A stretch of DNA of 64,000 nucleotides from Pseudomonas paralactis (GTDB lineage: Bacteria; Pseudomonadota; Gammaproteobacteria; Pseudomonadales; Pseudomonadaceae), in contig NZ_JYLN01000006.1 of the NCBI RefSeq assembly GCF_001439735.1, forward strand, positions 186,001 to 250,000, in the 5' to 3' direction. The stretch's first letter is position 1. Every line of letters begins with the position of its first letter. Shown here piece after piece: positions 9,028 through 17,747 of the stretch. Made by a program: the position numbers and the translations under genes. The notes below the pieces were generated by a model. That model saw nothing but the letters and a program-made list of their open reading frames with translations. It did no database searches and had not been told where the DNA came from.

Positions 9028-9948
9028 ATGACTGCCGCCGTACCAGCACTACGCCTTGAAGGCACCATCGGCCTGATCGCCCCCGCTGGCCCTGCCGCGC
9101 TGGAGGTTGAAAAAGCCGGGCAATGGATGCGTGCCCGCGGCTACGACCTGCGTATTTACCCCGGTGTGTACGAGCGCGACGGCTACCTCGCCGGCAGCGA
9201 TGAAGTGCGCCTGCGCGACCTGCACGCCGCCTTCGCCAACCCTGATGTCGATGCCATCTTCTGTTTGCGCGGCGGCTACGGTACGCCACGCTTGCTCGAC
9301 GCGCTGGACTTTGACCTGCTGCGCGCCAACCCCAAGCCATTCGTGGGTTACAGCGATATCACCGCCTTGCACCTGGCGATCAGCCGTTACGCCGGCTTTG
9401 TGACATTTCACGGGCCGATGCTCAATGCCGACCTGCTGGGCGACAAGCAACAGCCAACCGAATCCTCGCTGTTCAGCCTGCTGCGTGGCCAGCAGGGTAC
9501 TGGCAGTGTGCTTGCGCACCCGGTGGCCTACCCGTTGACCACAATCGAGCCAGGCATCGCCTGCGGGCGTTTGCTGGGCGGTAACTTGTCGATGATTGCG
9601 ACGGTGATGGGTACGCCGTACGAAATAGACGCCGAAGGCATCATCCTGTTTATCGAAGACGTCAACGAGCCGATTTATCGCATCGACCGTCTGCTGACGC
9701 ATCTGCGCCTGGCCGGCAAGCTGGCCCAGGTCGCCGGTGTGCTGGTAGGGGACGTAGCAGGTGTGGAGAGCGGGGCGCTGGAGCGGTTGCTGAAGCAGAC
9801 CTTCGAGCCACTGTGCGTTCCGGTGCTGGCGGGCTGGCGCAGTGGGCATTGCGACCCCAACCTGACGTTGCCAATGGGCGCTTTGGTGCGCCTGGATGCG
9901 GGGGAGCAGCGCGTGGTGTTGGAGCAGGATGTAGTGTTCAAGGCCTGA
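9028..9948 (+). CDS. ldcA: LD-carboxypeptidase (peptidase S66)
   Basis: LdcA removes D-Ala from the L-Lys/mDAP-D-Ala bond of cytosolic muramoyl tetrapeptides, allowing tripeptide recycling. The 306-residue protein shows S66 landmarks: IGLIAPAGPA at the N-terminus, FCLRGGYGTPRLLD, the nucleophile serine in VGYSDITALH, GRLLGGNLSMI, and LFIEDVNEPIYRIDR with the catalytic glutamate. An AGAGGGAGAA site precedes ATG 9028. It stands alone between two REP regions, next to a lytic transglycosylase on the other strand; both act in murein turnover. Confidence 0.95.
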   Translation: MTAAVPALRLEGTIGLIAPAGPAALEVEKAGQWMRARGYDLRIYPGVYERDGYLAGSDEVRLRDLHAAFANPDVDAIFCLRGGYGTPRLLDALDFDLLRANPKPFVGYSDITALHLAISRYAGFVTFHGPMLNADLLGDKQQPTESSLFSLLRGQQGTGSVLAHPVAYPLTTIEPGIACGRLLGGNLSMIATVMGTPYEIDAEGIILFIEDVNEPIYRIDRLLTHLRLAGKLAQVAGVLVGDVAGVESGALERLLKQTFEPLCVPVLAGWRSGHCDPNLTLPMGALVRLDAGEQRVVLEQDVVFKA

Positions 9949-9974
9949 GATAGTTGTCGCTTATCAGGACCTTT

Positions 9975-10045
9975 CGGGAGCAAGCCCCCTCCCACATTTT
10001 GAAATGCATTCCAAGTGTAGGAGCTGGCTTGCCTGCGATGGCGGT
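9975..10045. repeat. Two non-matching solitary REP arms
   Basis: A truncated reverse arm of the GGGGGCTTGCCCCC class (9975-9997) is followed by a forward arm of the GCTGGCTTGCCTGCGAT class (10015-10045). They do not pair as a REPIN, so this is a decayed or recombined site. It lies between the convergent stops of ldcA and the lytic transglycosylase gene. Confidence 0.75.
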
Positions 10046-10054
10046 TGTCGCGGT

Positions 10055-11380
10055 TTACTGACCCTGCAGCGATTCGAGCAACTTCACCGTCGGATACCCA
10101 TCCGCCGGCCAGCCCAACGCCTGCTGCGCCGCACGAATCGCCTTGCGCGTATTGGCGCCGATAATCCCGTCCGGGTTACCGGCGTCATAGCCTTTGGCAC
10201 TAAGTGCCGTTTGCAGGTCGATACGCTGGGAGCGGCTCAGCGGCAGCTCATCTTTGGGCCAACTGCCCCGAATCACACCACCGCCACCAAACCGCTCCGA
10301 CAGCAAACCAACCGCCAGTGCATAAGACGACGAATTGTTGTACTTGAGGATCGCGCGGAAGTTATCCAGCACCAGGAACGCCGGGCCACGGTAGCCGGCC
10401 GGCAGCAGCAGGGCGGCGGACAACTGGTCGACATTGGCCGGCAGGCTCACGCCAGGGGGGAGTTGGATGCCCAGTTGCAGCCATTGCGCCACGGTTTTGC
10501 GCACGCCGCCATCGGCCAGGCTGTAGTCGAAGCCTGACGGCAGCGGCTGCACTTCAACGCCCCATGGCTGGCCTTTCTGCCACCCGGAGCTTTGCAGGTA
10601 ATGCGCCGTGGAGGCGAGGGCGTCGGACGGGCTGTTCCAGATATCGCGGCGACCGTCACCGTCAAAGTCCACCGCATGGGTGTTGTAGGTAGTCGGGATA
10701 AATTGCGTCTGGCCCATCGCACCAGCCCAGGAACCTTTCATCTGGTCGGCCTGAATATCACCATGCTGGATGATCTGCAGCGCTGCCAGCAACTGCGCCT
10801 GGGCAAAGGCCGGGCGCCGGCCTTCATAGGCCAGGGTGGCCAGGGAGCGGATCACCGAATTATTGCCCTGGAACGCGCCGAAGTTGCTCTCCATGCCCCA
10901 CACCGAGACCAGTGCCTGGCGGTCGACGCCATAGCGCTGTTCGATGCTTTGCAGAATATCGGCGTACTTGACCAGCAGCGCCTGGCCATTGCGCACGCGC
11001 ACCGGCGACAGGGCGCCGTCGAGGTATTCCCATACCGGGCGGGAAAATTCCGGTTGGCTGCGGTCGGCGCGAATCACCGCCATATCAGGGGTGATGCCGG
11101 CAAATGCGTTATCGAACACGGCCGCAGTGATCCCGGCTTGCAGCGCTTGCGCACGGAAGCCAGCCTGCCATTCGGCAAAGGTCTGGGTCGGTTGGATATC
11201 AAGATTATCCACTGCCAGGGGCGCAACCACAGCGGGTGCGATAGCCGGTGCCGTCTGGAGCTTGGGCAGAGGCTGAGCGTCCGCAGCGGTAGGTTTTTCC
11301 GCGCAGGCGACGAGCAGAATGAGGCTGGAGGCAGCGATCAATTGGCGTAGGTGCCAACGACGAGAAAGACTAGAGGGCAT
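10055..11380 (-). CDS. Lytic murein transglycosylase, MltB family, with peptidoglycan-binding domain
   Basis: This second MltB-type lytic transglycosylase has 441 residues. A lipoprotein signal has lipobox LVAC with Cys at residue 26. The SLT_2 domain shows the catalytic Glu in SVWGMESNFGAFQGNNS and the segments MKGSWAGAMGQTQFIPTTY and DFDGDGRRDIWNSP. A C-terminal PG_binding_1 domain (LPLSRSQRIDLQTALSAKGY onward) is absent from the MltB at 3479. It probably sits in the outer membrane facing the periplasm. It resembles the SltB-type enzymes of Pseudomonas, but I cannot assign the exact paralogue. Confidence 0.93.
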   Translation of the reverse strand: MPSSLSRRWHLRQLIAASSLILLVACAEKPTAADAQPLPKLQTAPAIAPAVVAPLAVDNLDIQPTQTFAEWQAGFRAQALQAGITAAVFDNAFAGITPDMAVIRADRSQPEFSRPVWEYLDGALSPVRVRNGQALLVKYADILQSIEQRYGVDRQALVSVWGMESNFGAFQGNNSVIRSLATLAYEGRRPAFAQAQLLAALQIIQHGDIQADQMKGSWAGAMGQTQFIPTTYNTHAVDFDGDGRRDIWNSPSDALASTAHYLQSSGWQKGQPWGVEVQPLPSGFDYSLADGGVRKTVAQWLQLGIQLPPGVSLPANVDQLSAALLLPAGYRGPAFLVLDNFRAILKYNNSSSYALAVGLLSERFGGGGVIRGSWPKDELPLSRSQRIDLQTALSAKGYDAGNPDGIIGANTRKAIRAAQQALGWPADGYPTVKLLESLQGQ

Positions 11381-11442
11381 GCACAGGTCCAGGGGGTTAC
11401 AAATCAGGTACAGACCTTATCATGCCAGAGGGGCGCTTGCCT

Positions 11443-11607
11443 TCAGGCAGCCAGAAAGTAAGAAGCCTCCCAGCTATTAGACTGGAAGGCTTCGCGGCGG
11501 TAGCTGCCTTTGCCCTTGCCGGCGCGTTCCTGACGGCTGCGGAACAGTGGCTGGGCGATGATGGATTTGGCCTTGTTGGGGCCATGCTTGGATGGCTTTT
11601 TGCTCAT
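11443..11607 (-). CDS. arfA: Alternative ribosome-rescue factor A
   Basis: ArfA frees ribosomes stalled on non-stop mRNA by recruiting release factor 2 when trans-translation fails. The 54-residue protein (MSKKPSKHGPNKAK start, ATG at 11605-11607) carries the ArfA signature PLFRSRQERAGKGKGSYRRE and the segment SNSWEAS. Its frame extends upstream to 11652, but the family begins at MSKK. A 12-bp hairpin lies inside the coding region (separate entry), which in characterised proteobacterial arfA genes gives a truncated non-stop mRNA. The final residues (WEASYFLAA) would then be absent or partly absent from the active form. Confidence 0.92.
   Translation of the reverse strand: MSKKPSKHGPNKAKSIIAQPLFRSRQERAGKGKGSYRREAFQSNSWEASYFLAA
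11462..11493 (-). terminator. Intragenic hairpin in arfA producing non-stop mRNA
   Basis: Read on the minus strand, GAAGCCTTCCAG, an 8-base loop and CTGGGAGGCTTC form a 12-bp stem with a single G-T wobble. It is followed by the T-rich TTACTTTCT and covers about codons 39-49 of 54. This matches the arrangement known in Escherichia coli arfA, where termination or RNase III cleavage at the hairpin makes the message non-stop. Confidence 0.82.
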
Positions 11608-11725
11608 GGTGGATTCTCTCGCTTGGGTGTGGAATGCAGCGGTGCAAATCATCTGCCGAAGTGGGCCCGCTGTAAAGCCCGTCGATAGGTGGGAAATGTC
11701 GCAAATAGGCAGTGGGCAGAGTCAA

Positions 11726-11814
11726 TGTGGGAGCTGGCTTGCCTGCGATGGCGGTGGGTCTGTTGGCACAAAGGGCACTGATACACCGCCATCGCAGGCA
11801 AGCCAGCTCCCACA
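11726..11814. repeat. REPIN, GCTGGCTTGCCTGCGAT class
   Basis: Forward arm TGTGGGAGCTGGCTTGCCTG and the inverted arm CAGGCAAGCCAGCTCCCACA face inward; the next inner bases (GATGGCGGTG / CACCGCCATC) pair as well, giving a long cruciform-capable stem. It lies between arfA and the 3' end of holA. Confidence 0.92.
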
Positions 11815-11841
11815 GGGTTTTGTGCTGTTGTACAGAGGTGG

Positions 11842-12879
11842 TTATTCGGCAGGCAACGCCAGGCGCTGGCCGGCCATCAACAGCGACAAACGGCTCAGGC
11901 TCATCCACGGCGAGCCGGCTGCCTGGCCCTTGATCTGCGCGTCGATGCGCTGCGCTTCCAGCAACAGTTGCGCCCAGCGTTGCGCCGAGTGCCGTTGCAG
12001 GGCTTTGCTCATCAGGGGTTTGCGCTTGTCCCACACCGGTGGCCTGGCCTGGCTGAAGCATTTGTCCAGCGGTGTGCCCTGGCTGTATTGCAGGGCAATG
12101 TTCGCCAGCACTCGCAGCTCCCGGGCCAGTGCCCAGAGAATCACCGGCGGTTCTACCCCTTCGCCACGCAAGCCTTCGAGCATACGCAGCGCGTGGGCGG
12201 GCTCACCGTTGAGGATCGCATCGACCAGGCCGAACACATCAAAGCGAGCGCTATCGGCCACTGCGCCTTGTACGGTTTCGACAGTGATTTGCCCATCCTC
12301 GGCCATCAACTTGAGCTTTTCGATCTCCTGGGCGGCGGCAAGCAGGTTGCCCTCGACCCGGGCGGCGATCAGCTCTACGGCATCTTGCGTCGCTGAAAGC
12401 CCCGACTGTGACAGGCGCTGACGAATCCACTGCGGCAACTGGCTGCTGTCCACAGGCCAGATCTGGATGAACTGGGTTTGCGCACCTTCTACCAGTGCCT
12501 TGCCCCACTTGGTTTTCTGCGCGCTGCCGTCGAGCTTGGGCAGGCTGATCAGCAGCACGGTGTCTTCGGCAGGGCGCGAGCAGTATTCCATCAACGCCGC
12601 GGCGCCTTTGTCACCCGGTTTGCCCGAGGGCAGGCGCAATTCCAGCAGGCGCTTTTCGGCGAACAGCGACATGCTTGCGCCGGCTTGCAGCAGAGTACCC
12701 CAGTCGAAACTGGCGTCAGCGCTGAACACCTGGCGTTCATCGAAGCCTTGCTGGCGCGCGGCGGTGCGGATAGCGTCGGCGGCTTCCTGGCACAGCAGCG
12801 GGTCATCACCGCTGACGATATACACAGGCGCAAGGCCACCTTGCAGGTGTTTGGCGAGTTGGGCAGGGGCAAGTTTCAT
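11842..12879 (-). CDS. holA: DNA polymerase III subunit delta
   Basis: Delta is the clamp-opening subunit of the DNA polymerase III clamp loader. The 345-residue length fits the family. Recognisable segments are KLAPAQLAKHLQGGLAPVYI and VSGDDPLLCQEAADAIR near the N-terminus, the AAA-like domain lacking a Walker A motif as expected for delta, and the helical C-terminal collar domain (VDAILNGEPAHALRMLEGLR, LRVLANIALQ). It follows lptE on the same strand after 39 bases, the standard leuS-lptE-holA order. Confidence 0.95.
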   Translation of the reverse strand: MKLAPAQLAKHLQGGLAPVYIVSGDDPLLCQEAADAIRTAARQQGFDERQVFSADASFDWGTLLQAGASMSLFAEKRLLELRLPSGKPGDKGAAALMEYCSRPAEDTVLLISLPKLDGSAQKTKWGKALVEGAQTQFIQIWPVDSSQLPQWIRQRLSQSGLSATQDAVELIAARVEGNLLAAAQEIEKLKLMAEDGQITVETVQGAVADSARFDVFGLVDAILNGEPAHALRMLEGLRGEGVEPPVILWALARELRVLANIALQYSQGTPLDKCFSQARPPVWDKRKPLMSKALQRHSAQRWAQLLLEAQRIDAQIKGQAAGSPWMSLSRLSLLMAGQRLALPAE

Positions 12880-12890
12880 AGGCGGGGCGA

Positions 12891-12913
12891 ACGGGGCGCC
12901 AGCGGCGCCCCGT
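12891..12913. other. Perfect 10-bp intercistronic hairpin, lptE-holA
   Basis: ACGGGGCGCC and GGCGCCCCGT flank an AGC triloop in the 39-base gap between lptE and holA. No T-run follows in the direction of transcription, so a mRNA-stability or attenuating hairpin is more likely than a full terminator. Confidence 0.55.
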
Positions 12914-12918
12914 CTGGC

Positions 12919-13524
12919 TTACTCGACAGGGACTTCAACAGGCGATTGTTTCGGCGTGTTGTCTTCGTACTCTTGCGCGGCTTTCAGGGCATCGGCGTCA
13001 GCCTTGGCCTTGTTGTCGGCGGTTTGCTGCAGGGCGGCAAGCTTTTCCGGAGTCAGCATTTGCAGGCGAGTCATCATGCGCTGGATCAGCTCACGACGCA
13101 TTTCCTTGCGCACTTGCAGGGTCTCGGAGTCCGAACCCACCAGGTTGTTACCATCGTGGCTCACGACTTTCTGCACCTGGATCTTGTCACCCATCAGCGG
13201 CAACTGATCGCGGCCCTGCACTTCGAAGTAGAGCGCAGTGTTCAACTCCACATCGGACGCACGGCCGGCACTGGCGTAGCTGATATTGCGCTGGGTTTCT
13301 CGCTCATCCGTCAGGATCAGTTTGTAGGTCGCGCCGTTGTACACGTGCACACCGCTGTTTTCCAGGGTCTGGCGCAGTTGGGTGACGGTTTCGCCGTAAG
13401 CGTTGCGGGCGCTGACGTCGAGTTCCTTGATCGACAGCTCATTGGTGCCGGTGCCGCGCAGCTGGAAGCCGCAAGCGCTCAACAGCACGGCAAGGCCCAT
13501 AACCAGCAGATTGCGTTTGATCAT
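12919..13524 (-). CDS. lptE: LPS-assembly lipoprotein LptE
   Basis: LptE plugs the LptD barrel and helps insert lipopolysaccharide in the outer leaflet. The 201-residue protein begins with a lipoprotein signal (lipobox LLSAC, Cys18) followed by GFQLRGTGTNELSIKELDV, typical of the family. The C-terminal 40 residues are Ala/Lys/Asp-rich and end in a Pro/Val tail, probably flexible. It lies 88 bases after leuS and just before holA. Confidence 0.95.
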   Translation of the reverse strand: MIKRNLLVMGLAVLLSACGFQLRGTGTNELSIKELDVSARNAYGETVTQLRQTLENSGVHVYNGATYKLILTDERETQRNISYASAGRASDVELNTALYFEVQGRDQLPLMGDKIQVQKVVSHDGNNLVGSDSETLQVRKEMRRELIQRMMTRLQMLTPEKLAALQQTADNKAKADADALKAAQEYEDNTPKQSPVEVPVE

Positions 13525-13579
13525 TTTGTTGCTCCCCTTGAAACCAGGTGGGCCTTATCGGGCCCTAAAGGTTTAGTTC

Positions 13580-13603
13580 GGCGCGGAGCCCAAGCCCCGC
13601 GCC
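13580..13603 (-). other. GC-rich hairpin between leuS and lptE
   Basis: GGCGCGG and CCGCGCC pair across a 10-base loop in the 88-base leuS-lptE gap. There is no T-tract, so it may tune lptE expression downstream of leuS rather than stop transcription. Confidence 0.4.
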
Positions 13604-13612
13604 CGATCCGAT

Positions 13613-16219
13613 TTAGCTGGCGACGATGTTGACCAGTTTACCGGGCACCACGATCACCTTGCGGATGGTCAGGCCTTCGGTAAAGCGCAGCACGTTCTCA
13701 TTGATACGTGCAGCTGCTTCGACTTCTTCACGGCTGGCGCTGGCCGGCATGTCGATCTGGCCGCGCAGTTTACCGTTAACCTGGATGACCAGTTGCAGCG
13801 TGTCCTGAACCAGGGCGCTGTCATCCTGTACCGGCCAGGCGGCATCGATGACGGCGCCGCTGTGGCCCAGACGGTTCCACAGGTCGTGGCTGATGTGCGG
13901 CGTGATCGGTGCGAGCAACAGGGTAACTGTTTCCAGCCCTTCCTGGATCAGCGCACGGTCTTGTTCGGTCGCTTGCGAGGCTTTTTCCAGTACGTTCATC
14001 AGCGTCATCACCTGGGCGATGGCGGTGTTGAATTTGTGGTTCTGCCCGACGTCCTGGCTGGCCTGGCGGATAGCCAGGTGGATGCTGCGGCGAACGGCTT
14101 TCTGCTCGTCGTTCAACGCGCCGATATCCAGCTTGCCCGGCAAGCCCTGGCTGACATGGGCGTGGGCCAGGCGCCAGACGCGCTTGAGGAAGCGGTGCGA
14201 ACCTTCAACGCCAGAGTCGGACCATTCGGCGCTCATGTCAGGCGGCGAGGCGAACATCATGAACAGGCGGCAGGTATCGGCGCCGAACTGGTCGATCATC
14301 GACTGTGGGTCGACGCCGTTGTTCTTGGACTTGGCCATCTTCTCGGTGCCGCCGATTTCCACCGGCAGGCCGTCGGCTTTCAACTTGGCGCTGATGACTT
14401 TGGCCTTGCTGTCACGCTCAAGCTCGACATCCGCCGGGTTGAACCAGGTGTAGGCGCCATTGGCTTCGCGACGATAGTAAGTGTCGGCGATCACCATGCC
14501 CTGGGTCAGCAGGTTCTTGAACGGCTCATCGGAGCTCACCAGGCCTTCGTCACGCATCAGCTTGTGGAAGAAGCGCGCATACAGCAGGTGGAGAATGGCG
14601 TGTTCGATACCGCCGATGTACTGATCCACCGGCAACCAATGGTCGGCTGCGGATTTCTCCACCAGGCCACCTTCATAGTGCGGCGAGGCATAGCGGGCGT
14701 AGTACCACGAGGACTCCACGAAGGTGTCCATGGTGTCGGTTTCACGCTTGGCCGGCGCGCCGCATTTAGGGCAGCTGCACTCATAGAACTCAGGCATGCG
14801 TGCCAATGGCGAGCCAGCGCCGTCCGGCACTACATCTTCAGGCAGTACAACAGGCAGTTGATCTTCCGGTACCGGTACATCACCGCAGGTTTGACAGTGG
14901 ATGATCGGGATCGGGCAGCCCCAGTAGCGCTGGCGGCTGATGCCCCAGTCGCGCAGGCGGAACTGGGTGCGCGAGGCGCCGAGGTTCTTCTTGATCAGCG
15001 CGACTTCCATGGCGTCGAATGCGCCCTGGAAGTCCAGGCCGTCAAACTCGCCGGAGTTGATCAAGGTGCCGTGCTCGCCGTAGGCGTCTTGCCACGGGGC
15101 CGGGTTGGTGTCGCCCGAGCTGGTACGCACCACCGACTTGATCGGCAGGCTGTATTTGGTAGCGAATTCGAAGTCGCGCTCGTCGTGGGCCGGTACGGCC
15201 ATGACGGCGCCGTCGCCGTAGTGCATCAATACGTAGTTGGCGACCCATACCGGCAGCTTTTCGCCAGTCAACGGGTGCTCGACGAACAGGCCGGTCGGCA
15301 GGCCTTTTTTCTCCTGGGTGGCGACGTCGGCTTCGGCCACGCTGCCACCTTTGCATTCAGCGATGAACGCCTGCAGCTCAGGGTTGTTCTGTGCGGCCTG
15401 GGTGGCCAGCGGGTGTTCGGCGGCCACGGCGACATAGGTCGCGCCCATCAGGGTGTCGGGGCGGGTGGTGAACACCTTGAGTGCGCCCGCTTCGCCGATG
15501 GAGTCGACGTTGTACGGGAACTGCACTTCCATGCCCTTGGATTTGCCGATCCAGTTGCGCTGCATGGTCTTGACCTGTTCAGGCCAGCCCGGCAAGTCGT
15601 CGAGGCTCGACAACAGCTCATCCGCGTAGGCGGTGATCTTGAAGTAGTACATCGGGATTTCGCGCTTTTCGATCAGCGCGCCGGAACGCCAGCCGCGACC
15701 GTCAATCACCTGTTCGTTGGCCAGGACGGTCTGGTCGATCGGGTCCCAGTTCACGGTGCCGCTTTTTTTGTAGATCACACCTTTTTCGAACAGGCGCGTG
15801 AACAGCCATTGTTCCCAACGGTAGTAATCGGGCTTGCAGGTGGTGACCTCGCGGGACCAGTCCACCGCCAGGCCCAGGCTGCGCAGCTGGGTCTTCATGT
15901 AGGCGATGTTTTCGTAGGTCCACTTGGCGGGCGCCACGTTGTTTTTCATCGCGGCGTTTTCCGCCGGCATACCAAAGGCGTCCCAACCCATAGGTTGCAG
16001 GACGTTTTTGCCGAGCATGCGCTGGTAACGGGAAATCACGTCGCCGATGGTGTAGTTACGCACGTGCCCCATGTGTAGCTTGCCGCTGGGGTAAGGGAAC
16101 ATCGATAGGCAGTAGTAAGTCTCCTTGCCTGGCTGTTCGCTGACTTCAAAGGACTTTTGCTCGTCCCAGAAGGTTTGTGCGGCATTTTCTATTTCACGGG
16201 GCTGATATTGTTCGTGCAT
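13613..16219 (-). CDS. leuS: Leucyl-tRNA synthetase
   Basis: LeuS charges tRNA-Leu. I place the start at the ATG at 16217-16219 (MHEQYQPREIENAAQTFWDE), giving 868 residues, as in the family; the open frame runs to 16468 but that extension shows no conserved sequence. The class I HIGH motif is HMGH in GKLHMGHVRNYTIGD, and the KMSKS loop is KMAKS in GGTEKMAKSKNNGVDPQ. The CP1 editing domain includes TTRPDTLMGATY. A zinc-ribbon-like segment (CQTCGD, CSCPKCG) is also present. The 261 bases upstream, up to the divergent gene at 16481, contain no T-box or other leader that I recognise. Confidence 0.97.
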   Translation of the reverse strand: MHEQYQPREIENAAQTFWDEQKSFEVSEQPGKETYYCLSMFPYPSGKLHMGHVRNYTIGDVISRYQRMLGKNVLQPMGWDAFGMPAENAAMKNNVAPAKWTYENIAYMKTQLRSLGLAVDWSREVTTCKPDYYRWEQWLFTRLFEKGVIYKKSGTVNWDPIDQTVLANEQVIDGRGWRSGALIEKREIPMYYFKITAYADELLSSLDDLPGWPEQVKTMQRNWIGKSKGMEVQFPYNVDSIGEAGALKVFTTRPDTLMGATYVAVAAEHPLATQAAQNNPELQAFIAECKGGSVAEADVATQEKKGLPTGLFVEHPLTGEKLPVWVANYVLMHYGDGAVMAVPAHDERDFEFATKYSLPIKSVVRTSSGDTNPAPWQDAYGEHGTLINSGEFDGLDFQGAFDAMEVALIKKNLGASRTQFRLRDWGISRQRYWGCPIPIIHCQTCGDVPVPEDQLPVVLPEDVVPDGAGSPLARMPEFYECSCPKCGAPAKRETDTMDTFVESSWYYARYASPHYEGGLVEKSAADHWLPVDQYIGGIEHAILHLLYARFFHKLMRDEGLVSSDEPFKNLLTQGMVIADTYYRREANGAYTWFNPADVELERDSKAKVISAKLKADGLPVEIGGTEKMAKSKNNGVDPQSMIDQFGADTCRLFMMFASPPDMSAEWSDSGVEGSHRFLKRVWRLAHAHVSQGLPGKLDIGALNDEQKAVRRSIHLAIRQASQDVGQNHKFNTAIAQVMTLMNVLEKASQATEQDRALIQEGLETVTLLLAPITPHISHDLWNRLGHSGAVIDAAWPVQDDSALVQDTLQLVIQVNGKLRGQIDMPASASREEVEAAARINENVLRFTEGLTIRKVIVVPGKLVNIVAS

Positions 16220-16480
16220 GGCTACTTTTGAACTGAATAGGGGTGGCCTAATCCTCTTCGGTGCATAGTCCGGGTTGTTCGACACCAGAAAGTGGCGCGT
16301 CCGTGCCCAAACCCTGCGGGAAGTGGAGTTACAGGAAGCGCCGTAGCATACATGACCCCACTCTATCGAGGGAAACCCTGATTGCGCGGCAAGGGCCGTC
16401 TGTCGCGGCACCGGGCAGGCGCAGCCACGGGGGCTACGCTGTTTATTGGGGAGCAAGTATTTCTTCAATGAGGTGAGGGG

Positions 16481-16798
16481 ATGGTTGAATCGCAGCGAAC
16501 TTTAACGAAACCGCAATTGTATGAAGGACTGATCGACCGTTTGGGTCGGGCATTGGATGCTGCAAGAACCGCAGGCCGATTGCGTGATGAGCGGCCTCTG
16601 GAGCTGGAGTTGCGAGGCTTGAGCCAGGCAGAGCTTGAATTGATCAGGACTTACCTGGAGTTGAATCAACACCGCGCCTCTCATGGGCAGGCCTCCCCGC
16701 CAGCCCAGGAGCCTCCTCGTTCAGCCAAGGTCATTTGGCTCAAAGACCTGGCGGCCGGTCGCGACCCGGAGAACTCCCGGTCCGTACGGTGCAAGTGA
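16481..16798 (+). CDS. Small hypothetical protein, divergent from leuS
   Basis: I do not recognise this 105-residue protein. The ATG has a good ribosome-binding site (GAGGTGAGGGG). Residues 10-60 look helical and charged (YEGLIDRLGRALDAARTAG, ELELRGLSQAELELIRTYLE), followed by a Pro/Ala-rich linker and a basic tail. There is no signal peptide, membrane segment or cysteine pair, so it does not show the zinc ribbon of the DUF1451 proteins sometimes found beside leuS. It ends 97 bases before the elyC-like gene on the same strand. Confidence 0.7.
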   Translation: MVESQRTLTKPQLYEGLIDRLGRALDAARTAGRLRDERPLELELRGLSQAELELIRTYLELNQHRASHGQASPPAQEPPRSAKVIWLKDLAAGRDPENSRSVRCK

Positions 16799-16895
16799 CG
16801 CACAGGGCTATTCATTAACGTTGTTAAAACAGGCTGGTAAAGATTGTCGCTTAACCCCGTTGCATTTAGGCTTCGGGCATCCTTGGAGATGCCCG

Positions 16896-17657
16896 ATGCC
16901 TTTTCGTTATTTCATTAAACAATTGCTGTTGCCGCCCGGTATTTTTTTGCTGTTGTTGGCGTGTGCCTGGTGGTTTCGCCGCAGCCGTCCGCGCCTGGCG
17001 GGCTTGTGCTTTGCCCTCGGTCTAGGCGGGATGTGGTTGATCAGCCTGCCAGTGATGGTGCAATGGGGTGCCCGTGCGCTTGAGACAACACCGCCACTGG
17101 CTCGCGAAGACTGGGCCACGCTGGCTCAGCGCGCCGATGCGATTGTGGTGCTGGGCTCGGGGCGCGAGCGTGGGGACATCGCCTGGGGCAGCGACCAGCC
17201 CACCGGCGTTGGCCTGGAGCGTGAGCGTTATGCGGCGCGGCTGGCCAAGGCATCCGGTTTGCCAGTGCTGACCAGCGGCGGCTTGCACTACGGCACGCCG
17301 CCCAGTGAGGCCGAACTGATGGCCGTGTCGATGCAGGATGACTTCGGTGTGACCGTGCGCTGGAAAGAAGAGCGCAGCCGCACCACCTGGGAAAACGCCC
17401 AGATGAGCGCCGAGATTTTGTTGCCGCAAGGCATCAAGCGTGTAGTGGTAGTGACCCAGGCCTGGCACATGCCGCGTTCGGTGTGGAGTTTTGAAAAGGC
17501 AGGTTTTACCGTGGTGCCAGGGCCGGTGGGCTTTCTGGGTGTGGACCATGGCCGACCGCTGGGTGGCTGGATGCCGGAGGTCAAGGCGGTGTGGCAAAGC
17601 GGGCAGTTGATCAATGAAGCGGTGGGGCAGGTGGGGTATCGGTTGTTCTACCGGTAG
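16896..17657 (+). CDS. YdcF/ElyC-family membrane protein (DUF218)
   Basis: ElyC-type proteins are inner-membrane DUF218 proteins linked in E. coli to envelope integrity and undecaprenyl-phosphate carrier use. The frame is open from 16683 but the likely start is ATG 16896 (MPFRYFIKQLLLPPG), with GGAG nine bases upstream, giving 253 residues. Two N-terminal membrane segments (about 9-27 and 34-55) precede the DUF218 domain. That domain shows ADAIVVLGSGRERGD, LPVLTSGGLHYGTPPSEAE, ERSRTTWENAQMSAEIL and VVVTQAWHMPRSVWSF. The ERSRTTWENA segment is diagnostic of the family. Confidence 0.9.
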   Translation: MPFRYFIKQLLLPPGIFLLLLACAWWFRRSRPRLAGLCFALGLGGMWLISLPVMVQWGARALETTPPLAREDWATLAQRADAIVVLGSGRERGDIAWGSDQPTGVGLERERYAARLAKASGLPVLTSGGLHYGTPPSEAELMAVSMQDDFGVTVRWKEERSRTTWENAQMSAEILLPQGIKRVVVVTQAWHMPRSVWSFEKAGFTVVPGPVGFLGVDHGRPLGGWMPEVKAVWQSGQLINEAVGQVGYRLFYR

Positions 17658-17747
17658 GTGCAACACAGGAGATCAATTGTGGGGTGGCGTGCCTGCGAAG
17701 GCGGTGGGTCAGTGAGCACTCAGGGCACTGATACACCGCCATCGCAG

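Noticed and set aside
13793..16078. 761-residue open frame antisense to leuS
   Set aside because: It mirrors leuS codon structure in high-GC DNA and shows no recognisable domain. Long antisense frames also occur opposite hemL (24906-26510), hrpB (39989-40900) and the aidB region (30922-32289).
16220..16480. T-box leader for leuS
   Set aside because: No T-box sequence or specifier-like stem is visible; T-boxes are also rare in this group.
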